From: Dactylorhiza incarnata
Taxonomy: Eukaryota; Streptophyta; Magnoliopsida; Asparagales; Orchidaceae
Length of the DNA: 64,000 bases
Direction of reading: 5' to 3'
Assembly (NCBI GenBank): GCA_033032865.1
Contig: JAWHQI010000148.1
Coordinates: 3,553,501 to 3,617,500 of the forward strand
A program made the translations under genes and the position numbers. Under the pieces are notes generated by a model. That model was given only the letters and a program-made list of their open reading frames with translations. It made no database searches and was not told the DNA's origin. Below, piece by piece: positions 53,857-64,000 of the stretch; the stretch's first letter is position 1, and each line of letters starts with the position of its first letter.

Positions 53857-55273
53857 GAGGCATTGTCGTTCCCACAACGCCAAATTTGGGGGGCTATCTT
53901 GGTCAGCACCCCACGTGGCACTCCCCAATTCTTTGCACTCCCCAATTGGTGAGTTTCACTTTACCGCACTCCCCAATTGGGGAGTTTCCCATAACCCCAC
54001 TCCCCAATTGTGGAGTGCAATTTGCACTCCCCAATTGCGGAGTTTCCTCCCGCATAGCAAGAGGCGTCGTTCGAACGTTTGACGCACCCGCAATCGTACC
54101 CTCATCATCATGAACGGTATGCCCTCGCACTCACAACGCGTTCACCTCCGCGTTCACTACGCTCCCAAAATGCCTCAGCGTTCGCTGAACGCTCAAAATG
54201 CTCTCACGTTCGTTACGCACTCAGAACGCTCCTGTATTCGTTACGCGCTCCGAACGCTCTTCGTTCGCTCAGAACACTCTTACGTTCGTTATGCGCTCAA
54301 AACGCTCCCGTATTCATTACGCCCTCCGAACACTCTCTGTTCGCTCAGAACGCTCTCGTGTTCATTACGAGCTCAGAATGCTCCCGTGTTCGTTGCGCGC
54401 TCAGAACACTCTTCGTTCGCTCAGAACGCTCTCGTGTTCATTACGCGCTCAGAATGCTCACGTGTTCGTTGCGCGCTCAGAATGCTTCTGAGCGCGCTCA
54501 GAGCACTTCCGCTTTCCCGACACACTCACAATTTGTCTTTCTAATTTCTCAGATTACAGGACCCACTTGTCACCTTTCTTACCCTCAACGAAGCTGCCCG
54601 AACTGCCGGAGGGGCGAGACTGTCATTTACAAAAAATGGCAATCCGTGTGCTCCAAATCGACCAGCGTGATTCGCCCGTCAGGTGGTTACGGTGGTTATG
54701 ACGGCAAAATTACCGGGCTACCTCCGACCAAAGCTATAAAAGGAACCCAGAGCCTTCATTTGAAGGGACCTTGCCTTCTGCGCCCGAGAGAGCTCGTTTG
54801 AAGATTCCACCGGAATTCTCCTTCAGCGCTTGAAGATCTCCTTCGTGGACTTGTAGATCTCCTTCGTGGACTTGAAGATCTCCTTTCTCCCGAAAGGCGA
54901 CTCAGCATTCTCACTTTTGTTCTCCCGAGCATTCTCACTTTTGTTCTCTACCGTTCTCAGAAGGAAAAAGACTTTGTTTTCCGAGAGGTGACCTGTCACC
55001 TTAGGAATTCTCTCACTCTCTCTATTATTGTAACGAGCGGCGGCCTGTCGTGCTCGAATTCTAAGTACCTGACTGTAACCCCTCAGAAGATAGTGAAGTT
55101 TGGTCGGCACAGCTTCGACCGCGTGGATTTTTACCCTTTTCGGGGTTTCCACGTTAAAAAGTCCTAGTGTACTCAACGAATCTCAAATTGATTGTCAGCG
55201 CGCTTAACTCGCTTCAGAGCTGAGACGATTTAATTCGGCCGGTCTACCAAGAGCACCCAAGCAACCCGCAACA
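53348..55273 (+). repeat. H LTR, copy 1
   Basis: 1926 bp from TGATACGGTCCCC to ACCCGCAACA. U3 has the same hairpins and 28-bp array as 51162-52432, a 37-base G run (53819-53855), and a TATA box TATAAAAGG at 54735-54743. The U5 has the CCCTTTTCGGGGTTTCCACG block at about 55130. No primer site follows; E LTR sequence starts at once. Confidence 0.75.
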
Positions 55274-55657
55274 AATTTCGTCGAGATTCGTCGAGATTCG
55301 TCGAGATTCGTCGGGAGTTCACGTGACATCTCGACGAATTGACTCAGCAAAAATTTCTTTTCTCTTCCTGAAAAGCTGCTCCACTCCTCAAGCTTGAAAA
55401 CCTTCAGTAATGAGTATATGAAGTACACCTCAAAAGAGAGATTACACATGGACCAACACTTTGTTCTACACAATGAGGGATTACACTGTCTAGAACTGTG
55501 TTTGGTGATCCATTGCAACCTGACTTTGGTGTGCACTTAGCAATTTAGAACCTGCAAACACATAACTAGAGAACAACATCAAATACAACTCAATTCAACT
55601 TAGTTCTCAAAGGAACACTTCTTCAAATCAAGGTAATTGTGGCTACAATACCCAACA

Positions 55658-56173
55658 GGGTCCAATGCCGATATCTCTGCGCAAAGGTTCTTCATATTCA
55701 AGAAGAACGTTGAGATAGACAAATCTCCCTGAGTTGCTTTTGCCAACTCATTCTCCAAGAACTGTAGCCTAGCTACATTCTTCTTATTGAACAAGCCATC
55801 CAAGGCTGTCCAAATTTCTGCAACTGATCTACATCCGATGATGTGATCAAACAACTCTGGAATGATAGCTCACTTGAGAGTGAACTCAGCCTTCACATTT
55901 GTTCTCTTCCAAGCCTTTACGAGCTCAACATTCCCTTCAGCCGGAATAACAGCTTGTCTTGCTTCTCATCCTACTACCTCCCATAAGTCTTCGCCAAGAA
56001 GATAGCTCTCCATGCAAGACTTCCACTTCTTAAAGTTAGTATGCGTAAGGAGCTCAATACCAAGACCTCTAGCATATCCTCCTTCTATTGCTATCCCACT
56101 AATTGCTAAACACTTTGAGTCACCCGAGAGAAGTAAACAGCTACTACTGCTCAGCAACCTCCCTCTGATACCG
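55658..56173 (-). pseudogene. Element F gag N-terminal half and primer site, copy 2
   Basis: Near-identical to 47212-47727, including the altered primer site. Starts at the GGGTC junction left by the E insertion, so the duplication occurred after E inserted. Confidence 0.88.
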
Positions 56174-57322
56174 TGTTAAAAAATTTGAGGTCCGGAGTCG
56201 AAGTAAAATGCGGAACACTTTGCAAACTTTCCACAAGTATAGCAACACAATGATAATGGGAAGAATGAATAGTGCTTTGGCATTAACTATCTCTTTACAA
56301 TTCGAGGTATACATGGCGAGACATGATTCATAAGAATCATAGAGGAGAGAAGCACAAAACACAAAAAACTACAAACTGTTAGCGACTTGACAAACTGAGA
56401 TCGCCAGACCGCGCGAACAAACAAGCTGTGCGGTAATCCCTGAGACCACGCGAACAGAGCAGACCGCACTGTCAGCCCGCAACCACAGACCGCTCGACCT
56501 GCTGCTTATACAACTGCTGAAAGACTGGCAAAGAAACTGCTCCTGCTGCAGACCGCAACTCAAGACCGCCTGATCACTTAATACCGCCTGATCAACTGAG
56601 TCCGCTGCATAGAGCAAGAACACCTAAACACAGTCCGCCCAGACTAGACCGCTGCCGGACTGGTTTATTCAAAGCTGGAAGAAGGGAGAATGCTGACCGA
56701 GAACTGCAAGTTGCTAACCTGCGTACACACAAACCGGTCAGACAAAACTCAAATCGCGCGACCTCAGAAAGAGACCAGCACAATCAAGCCTACTTTGGTT
56801 CTTACAGTTCTCTGTTACAAATGACGGGCCCTGCACCCCTATTTATAGGTGAGCTGACGGATGTCATCACAGCACAAACCGGGATACAATAACCGCCCAT
56901 CAGATCGTGAGCGGTCTCACAAAGCAGACCGCCCGAGCTCAGCATAGCTAACAGCTCCCTTATTTAAACCATACAGTTATATACAAACCGTCCGGTCACC
57001 GCGGTCTCCGAAAACAGACCGACCGGTCTTTATTGCAAAAGCAAATCACTTCTTAGTAACCCAGACAGACTAGACCAAGTCATCAGACCGTCCAGTCACT
57101 GCATGAAGGCAGACCTACTTGAACATCTGGCCGATTTGAACAAGTCACCAGAATAACCCAGTGCAAGCTACCCGGACACTTTGCGGTCTCCCAGATCAGA
57201 CAGCCCATAACAGATCGCCTGAGACAAAACCGGCCAGACACCAGCGCAGACCGCACGGTCTCTGCGGTCTCCAATCTGCAGACCACCCAGCACCTTTCCA
57301 CTTCCACTTCAAAATTTTAACA
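56174..57322 (-). repeat. Element F 5' LTR, copy 2
   Basis: Matches 47728-48874 with a few substitutions and a two-base length difference. Confidence 0.93.
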
Positions 57323-57718
57323 TTGATTTTGCTCAAGTGTTCACTCTGCACACCCTCTTGCTCTCTCGCTCAAGTGTGGACTTCGCTCTACACAGTGCCA
57401 GCTCCAGTGCTAGCTCTAGAGGCCGCTCCTGCGAGCGTCAAGGAAGATTTTGTTTCTTTTTCACCTCCAAGTACTCGTAATCGGAGCGGTGACCTGTCAT
57501 CTTTTCAAAGATTCTAACACTTGTAACCTCAAACAAATTAGTGGATTTGATCGGCACCGAACCAATCCCGTAATTTTTTCCCTTTTCGGGTATTTTCACA
57601 GTAAAAAGTCTTGTCGTCTTCGCTGTTGGTCTCTTTTAACTGTTTGCGCGCTTAACTCACTCTCTAGCTAAGGCGGGCTGATTCTTCCGGACTTGGGAGC
57701 GCTAAGCGACCCGCAACA
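57323..57718 (+). repeat. H-like U5 remnant, copy 2
   Basis: Matches 48875-49270, ending GACCCGCAACA. Confidence 0.65.
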
Positions 57719-57728
57719 ATTATATGTC

Positions 57729-59350
57729 CATCGACTTTCTTGGGCAAGTTGAATTGATCTGGATAGTATTGTCATGCAATCAATCATTACTGCTAAACAA
57801 AAAAAGAAGACATTTTAGCCATATAAAATGGAACTAATCACTAAAGCCTGACAGAGATGCTGACTATAGAATTTTAGTATTGCCATGATCCGAGCCCCTG
57901 ATCCGGATAATATTTCCATGTAAAATTTTATTTTCATGCTTGATCTGGTGTCCATTCTTGGAAGAGATGCAGACTTTTGTTTGAACAATTTCAGAATCCA
58001 TTAGCACTAGGAAATCATAAGCACAAGAAATCCATACATTCCAATAATCAAAATACGTGTTTCACATCCAAAGACATGTTATCCATCCAACATAACCAAA
58101 CAAACACAATAATATATTTGTCCACGATCAACTTCACAAGCAAAACGAACACTTGAGCAAACCTTTAAACACCATAAAGATTACGATCACGTGTTCCTTT
58201 GCACCTACATGTTAACACTCCGTGATTAATAAGAAGCCGCATATTACAAAATGATAAAGGAAATATAAAGTGAATGAAGCCAGCATCCTTGCCAGGCTCT
58301 ACTGCTACGACCAAATCTCCTTAATTATTCATTGTATTTTAGCCTGCAGGGGAACATCGAACCAGACTCTAGTGATTAGTTCTATTTTATATGGCTGAAA
58401 TGTCTTTTTTTTTGATGTTATAACAATAATGATTGATTACATGACAATATTATCCGGATCAATTCAACTTGCCCAAGACAATCAATGGAAATAACAAAGA
58501 GAAAAATGTAGAGAAAAAAAAATCAAATTGTTTTTATCAAGTAGTATTTCGAGGTTGCAATGTACAAAATAAAAAGAATTGGAGGGCAAAGTGCCAAAAT
58601 TAGCATTTTGGTGGAGCTACGGACTAAAATAACCACCTAGATGAATGAAGCCAGCAATACTAAAATTTTAAAGCCAGCATCTCTGCCAGACTCTAGTGAT
58701 TAGTTCCATTTTACATGGCTGAAATGTCTTTTTTTGCTGTTATAACAGCAACGATTGATTACATGACAATACTATCCGGATCAATTCAACTTGCTGACAA
58801 TCGATGGAAATGTAACAAAGAAAAAAATGTAGAGAAAAAAAATTCAATTTTTTTTATCAAATGGTATTTCGGGGTTGCAATGTACAAAATAAAAGAATTG
58901 GAGCCCAAAGTGCCAAAGTTAGCATTTCAGAGCTACGAAAACAATATCCCTCTAAATGAATGAAGCCAGCAATACTAAAATTTTAAAGCCAGCATCTCTG
59001 CCATACTCTAGTGATTAGTTCTATTTTATATGGCTGAAATGTCTTTTTGTGCTATTATAACAATAATGATCGATTACATGACAATATTATCTGGATTAAT
59101 TCAACTTGCCCAAGACAATCGAGGGAAATATAACTAAGAAAAAAATGTAGAGAAAGAATTCAATTTTTTTAACTAATAGTATTTTGGGGGTACAAAGTGC
59201 AAAATTAAAAGAATTGGGATTCAAAGTGCCAACGTTAGCATTTCGGTGGGGCTACAGACTAAAATACCTTGAAATTTCAGGCTGACATGCGAAATGCCAG
59301 ATTTAATGCAATTGAAGGATGCAAAATGCCAATTTTAAATATTCGAGATG
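57729..59350. repeat. Foldback repeat family, copy 2
   Basis: Inverted arm at about 57729-57885 and direct units from about 58350 to 59340, matching 49281-50900. Confidence 0.75.
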
Positions 59351-59594
59351 CAAAGTAACAAACTGTTGCATTTGGGGTCCAAAAGTTTTCCCTTATAAAT
59401 TTTTATGGGAATTGTTAAAGGCAAATCAAAAATGGATATCCATACACCATTGTTAACAACAAACCATATTTTTGGAAATTACTCGGTGCAATTAAATCTG
59501 TTAACGACAAATTGATATTATCAATAGCAAGCCAAATCTAAAATAAAAAAATTGTCATTTTTTTTCTAATTGTGATATAGTGACTCATAAATTT

Positions 59595-60880
59595 TGATAC
59601 GGTCCCCTAAAGCGTATCCGGTCGAACCCATAGTTTTTCACCACGACCTCGGTCGGCTCACCAATACGATTCCAACGGGCCCAATCTCGCACAATTCCGA
59701 GTCTGTTTGGACTCCGAATCTGTCACCGGTATGCTTATACGCACAACTTGCGTCACACCCCGCGTCGACCGCCGCGCCAAAAGGATGCGGCACCCGCCAC
59801 GCCAAAAGGGCACGACGCCCGCCGCGTTAGAAAGATGCCGCGTCGAAAGGGTGCGGCACTTGCCGCACCAAATTGGTGCAGCAACTGCTGCAGAAAAAAG
59901 GTGCGGCAAACGCCGCACCAAGGGGGTGCGGCATTGTCGCACCCCCAACTCCAAATTGGGGGGGGGGGGGGGGGGGGGGGGGGCGGCAATACCGCACCCC
60001 CAGCACCAAGTAGGGGGGTGCGGCAATGCCGCACCCCCAGCTCCAAATAGGGGGGTGCGGCATTGGCGCACCCCCCAGCGCCAAATTGGGGGTGCGACAT
60101 TGTCGCACCCCCAACGCCAAATTTGGGGGGCTGACTTGGTCAGCACTCCACTTGGCACTCCCCAATTGGGGAGTTTCCCATAACCGCACTCCCCAATTCA
60201 CTCCCCAATTGCGGAGTTTCCTCCCGCGCAGCAAGAGGCGTCGTTTGAATGCTTGATGCCCCCGCAATCGTACCCTCATCATCATGAATGGTACACCCTC
60301 GCACTCACGACGCGTTCACCTCCGCGTTCACGACGCTCCCAGAATGCCTCAGCGTTCGCTGAACGCTCAAAACGCTTTCACGTTCGTTACGCGCTCAGAA
60401 CGCTCCCGTATTCGTTACGCGCTCGGAACGCTCTCCGTTCGCTCAGAACGCTCTCACATTCGTTACGCGCTCAGAACGCTCTCGTATTCGTTACGCCCTC
60501 CGAACGCTCTCTGTTCGCTCAGAACGCTCTCGTGTTCATTACGCGCTCAGAATGCTCCCGTGTTCGTTGCACTCTCAGAACGCTCTCGTGTTCATTACGC
60601 GCTCAGAATGCTCCCGTGTTCGTTGCGCGCTCAGAACGCTTCTGAGCACGCTCAGAGCACTTCCGCTTTCCCGACACGCTCACAATTTGTCTTTCTAATT
60701 TCTCAGATTACAGGACCTGCTTATCGCCTTTCTTACCCTCAACAAAGCTGCCCGAACTGTCCGAGGGGCGAGACGGTCATTTACGAAAAATGGCGATCTG
60801 TGTGCTCCAAATCGACCAGCGTGATTCGCCCGTCAGGTGGTTACGGTGGTTACGACGGCAAAATTACCGGCCCACCTGAC
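59595..60880 (+). repeat. H LTR U3, first copy, in repeat copy 2
   Basis: Matches 51162-52432 with an expanded G run at 59958-59983. Confidence 0.75.
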
Positions 60881-61508
60881 TCGCGCAAAATTTTCTATCA
60901 TGTAAAAAGCCGCGTGCTCAGACTCGCGCAAAATTTTCCTTCTACTATGTAAAAAAGCTGCGAGCTCAGACTCGCGCAAACTTATTTCCTATGATGTAAG
61001 AAGTCGCGAGCTCAGACTCGAGCAAAATTTCTTCTACTATGTAAAAAAGCTGCGAGCTCAGACTCGCGCAAACTTATTTCCTATTATGTAAAAAGCCGCG
61101 AGCTCAGACTCGTGCAAACTTACTTTCTATGATGTAAAAAGCCGCGAGCTCAGACTCGCGCAAATCTATTTTCTATGATGTAAAAAGCTGCGAGATCAGA
61201 CTCCCGCAAACTTATTTTCTATCATGTAAAAAGTCGCGAGCTCAGACTCGCACAAAATTTTCTTCTACTATGTAAAAAAGCCGCGAGCTCGGACTCGCGC
61301 AAACTTATTTCCTATTATGTAAGAAGTCGCGAGCTCAAACCCGCGTTAACTTACTTTCTATTATATAAAAAGCCGCGAGCTCAGACTCATGCAAACTTAT
61401 CTTCTACTATGTAAAGAAAAGCCGCGAGCTCAGACTCGCGCAAACTAATCTTTTATTATGTAAAGAGCCGCGAGCTCAGACTCACACAAACTTATCTTTT
61501 ATTATGCA
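60881..61508 (+). repeat. 46-bp tandem array in repeat copy 2
   Basis: Same unit, order and number as 52433-53060. Confidence 0.9.
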
Positions 61509-61795
61509 AAAAGCCGCCAAGCTACTCAAGCATTAACGCTAAATAGCAAGCTCGTCACGATCTCCAATACAAACTCTGGGTGACAAGCTCGCAACCAATC
61601 AGGACCAGATAGAAGTTTCTCCCACAATTAAAGCTGAGCGGCGACTTCCATAAAGACCGCACGACGGCTGACTCATAACTGCGCGCGTCACGGCAACCTG
61701 GCTAAACGAGCTCACACGCCCGAAGACATACGTTTGCAAGAAAAATTTTCGGACTCGTTTTCTACAAAAACGATTTCCAAAAATTGTGGGGCATT

Positions 61796-63706
61796 TGATA
61801 CGGTCCCCTAAAGCGTATCCGGTCGGACCCATAGTTTTCCACCACGACCTCGGTTGGCTCACCAATACGATTCCAACGGGCCCAGTCTCACGCAATTCTG
61901 AGTCTGTCTGGACTCAAAATATGTCAACGGTATGCCTATACGCAAAACTTGTGTAACACCCCGCGTCGACCGCCGCGCCAAAAGGACGCGGCACCCACCA
62001 CGCCAAAAGGGCACGACGCCCGCCGCGTTAGAAAGACATCGCGCCGAAAGAGTGCGACACTTACCGCACCAATTCACCAAATTGGTGCGACAACTGCCGC
62101 AGCAAAAAGGTGCGGCAAACGCCGCACCAAGGGGGTGCGACATTGCCGCACCCCCAACTCCAAATAGGGGGGGGGGGGCGGCAATACCGCACCCCCAGCA
62201 CCAAGTAGGGGCACCCCAGCTCTAAATAGAGGGGTACGGTATTGTCGCACCCCCAGCGCCAAATTGGGGGGGGGGGGGGGGGGGGGGGTGAGGCATTGCC
62301 GTACCCACAACGCCAAATTTGGGGGGCTATCTTGGTCAGCACCCCACGTGGCACTCCCCAATTCTTTGCACTCCCCAATTGGTGAGTTTCACTTTACCGC
62401 ACTCCCCAATTGGGGAGTTTCCCATAACCCCACTCCCCAATTGTGGAGTGCAATTTGCACTCCCCAATTGCGGAGTTTCCTCCCGTATAGCAAGAGGCGT
62501 CGTTCGAACGTTTGACGCACCCGCAATCGTACCCTCATCATCATGAACGGTATGCCCTCGCACTCACAAAGCGTTCACCTCCGCGTTCACTACGCTCCCA
62601 AAATGCCTCAGCGTTCGCTGAACGCTCAAAACGCTCTCACGTTCGTTACGCACTCAGAACGCTCCTGTATTCGTTACGCGCTCCGAACGCTCTTCGTTCG
62701 CTCAGAACACTCTTACGTTCGTTATGCGCTCAAAACGCTCCCGTATTCATTACGCCCTCCGAACACTCTCTGTTCGCTCAGAACGCTCTCGTGTTCATTA
62801 CGAGCTCAGAATGCTCCCGTGTTCGTTGCGCGCTCAGAACACTCTTCGTTCGCTCAGAACGCTCTCGTGTTCATTACGCGCTCAGAATGCTCACGTGTTC
62901 GTTGCGCGCTCAGAACGCTTCTGAGCGCGCTCAGAGCACTTCCGCTTTCCCGACACACTCACAATTTGTCTTTCTAATTTCTCAGATTACAGGACCCACT
63001 TGTCGCCTTTCTTACCCTCAACGAAGCTGCCCGAACTGCCGGAGGGGCGAGACTGTCATTTACAAAAAATGGCAATCCGTGTGCTCCAAATCGACCAGCG
63101 TGATTCGCCCGTCAGGTGGTTACGGTGGTTATGACGGCAAAATTACCGGGCTACCTCCGACCAAAGCTATAAAAGGAACCCAGAGCCTTCATTTGAAGGG
63201 ACCTTGCCTTCTGCGCCCGAGAGAGCTCGTTTGAAGATTCCACCGGAATTCTCCTTCAGCGCTTGAAGATCTCCTTCGTGGACTTGTAGATCTCCTTCGT
63301 GGACTTGAAGATCTCCTTTCTCCCGAAAGGCGACTCAGCATTCTCACTTTTGTTCTCCCGAGCATTCTCACTTTTGTTCTCTACCGTTCTCAGAAGGAAA
63401 AAGACTTTGTTTTCCGAGAGGTGACCTGTCACTTTAGGAATTCTCTCACACTCTCTATTATTGTAACGAGCGGCGGCCTGTCGTGCTCGAATTCTAAGTA
63501 CCTGACTGTAACCCCTCAGAAGATAGTGAAGTTTGGTCGGCACAGCTCCGACCGCGTGGATTTTTACCCTTTTCGGGGTTTCCACGTTAAAAAGTCCTAG
63601 TGTACTCAACGAATCTCAAATTGACTGTTAGCGCGCTTAACTCGCTTCAGAGCTGAGACGATTTAATTCGGCCGGTCTACCAAGAGCACCCAAGCAACCC
63701 GCAACA
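61796..63706 (+). repeat. H LTR, copy 2
   Basis: 1911 bp, same ends and TATA box (TATAAAAGG near 63168) as 53348-55273. Confidence 0.75.
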
Positions 63707-64000
63707 AATTTTGTCGAGATTCGTCGAGATTCGTCGGGAGTTCACGTGACATCTCGACGAATTGACTCAGCAAAAATTTCTTTTCTCTTCCTGAAAAGCT
63801 GCTCCACTCCTCAAGCTTGAAAACCTTCAGTAATGAGTATATGAAGTACACCTCAAAAGAGAGATTACACATGGACCAACACTTTATTCTACACAATGAG
63901 GGATTACACTGTCTAGAACTGTGTTTGGTGATCCATTGCAACCTGACTTTGGTGTGCACTTAGCAATTTAGAACCTGCAAACACATAACTAGAGAACAAC
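63707..64000. repeat. Start of 8.43-kb repeat, copy 3 (window edge)
   Basis: GTCGAGATTCGTCGAGATTC minisatellite followed by the E LTR end as in copies 1 and 2; the window stops inside it, so the array may be longer. Confidence 0.9.

Larger units (their letters stand above)
46841..55273. repeat. 8.43-kb tandem repeat, copy 1
   Basis: The same succession of sequences recurs at 55274-63706. The marker CGGGAGTTCACGTGACATCT is found at about 46868, 55312 and 63735 (spacings 8444 and 8423). Copies differ by scattered single bases, two-base indels and homopolymer lengths. The junction is a 10-bp minisatellite (GATTCGTCGA) next to an LTR end. Confidence 0.95.
55274..63706. repeat. 8.43-kb tandem repeat, copy 2
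   Basis: Collinear with 46841-55273 over its whole length. G runs differ: 26 G at 59958-59983 against 10 at 51525-51534, and 23 G at 62266-62288 against 37 at 53819-53855. Confidence 0.95.

Noticed and set aside
54079..54801. Open frame of 240 codons on the plus strand, repeated at 62512-63234, with recurring SLRAQNAPVF words
   Set aside because: It is produced by the 28-bp CGTTACGCGCTCAGAACGCTC array, which is open in more than one frame; composition is repetitive and it lies in an LTR U3 before the TATA box.

Overview
The window is repeat-dense DNA from a higher plant, almost certainly an angiosperm. Evidence: Ty1/copia LTR retrotransposons whose primer-binding sites match plant initiator tRNA-Met (TGGTATCAGAGC), GT-AG introns with plant-like branch sites, TATAAATA boxes in the LTRs, and nested insertions with 5-bp target duplications. 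I see no intact host gene, tRNA, rRNA or CRISPR array. The species cannot be named from this sequence.

Layout. 1-1920: tandem arrays (about 80 bp, then 149 bp), apparently the U3 of an older LTR that resumes at 24705-25832. Inserted in it is element A (1921-24704, minus strand), a large Sirevirus-like copia element with LTRs, gag with two zinc knuckles, protease, integrase, RT, RNase H and an extra ORF3 downstream of pol. A chimeric copia fragment B (3008-7128, TSD GGTTT) sits in A's 3' LTR. A full copia element C (9062-15505, TSD TAGCT) sits in an exon of ORF3. Next come a truncated Sirevirus-like element D (25833-29527), an unassigned stretch with a 129-bp tandem repeat and a long inverted repeat (29528-32180), and a 3'-truncated C-family element F (32346-33148 plus 47212-48874). 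F is split by element E (33149-47211, TSD GGGTC), which has a 711-residue intact gag and no pol. E's 3' LTR is in turn split by element G (33511-42073, TSD TAAAC), which carries only gag-like fragments and 4.3 kb of AT-rich noncoding DNA.

From about 46841 to the end, an approximately 8.43-kb block (end of the E LTR, F gag and LTR, an LTR U5 remnant, an inverted-repeat family, and a large satellite-rich LTR called H here) is tandemly repeated: two full copies and the start of a third.

Most notable is ORF3 of element A. It has three short GT-AG introns (16133-16231, 15783-15850, 15632-15698), all phase 1, around symmetric and partly duplicated exons; the frame continues exactly across the C insertion. 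Upstream of its ATG is a TATA-like box and a cluster of palindromes sharing a 23-base identical stretch with A's own U3. This suggests an independently transcribed, spliced accessory gene carried by a retrotransposon. A second theme is that each LTR family carries its own array of short U3 palindromes. Most coding regions are broken, largely by C-to-T type nonsense changes; the E gag is the exception.
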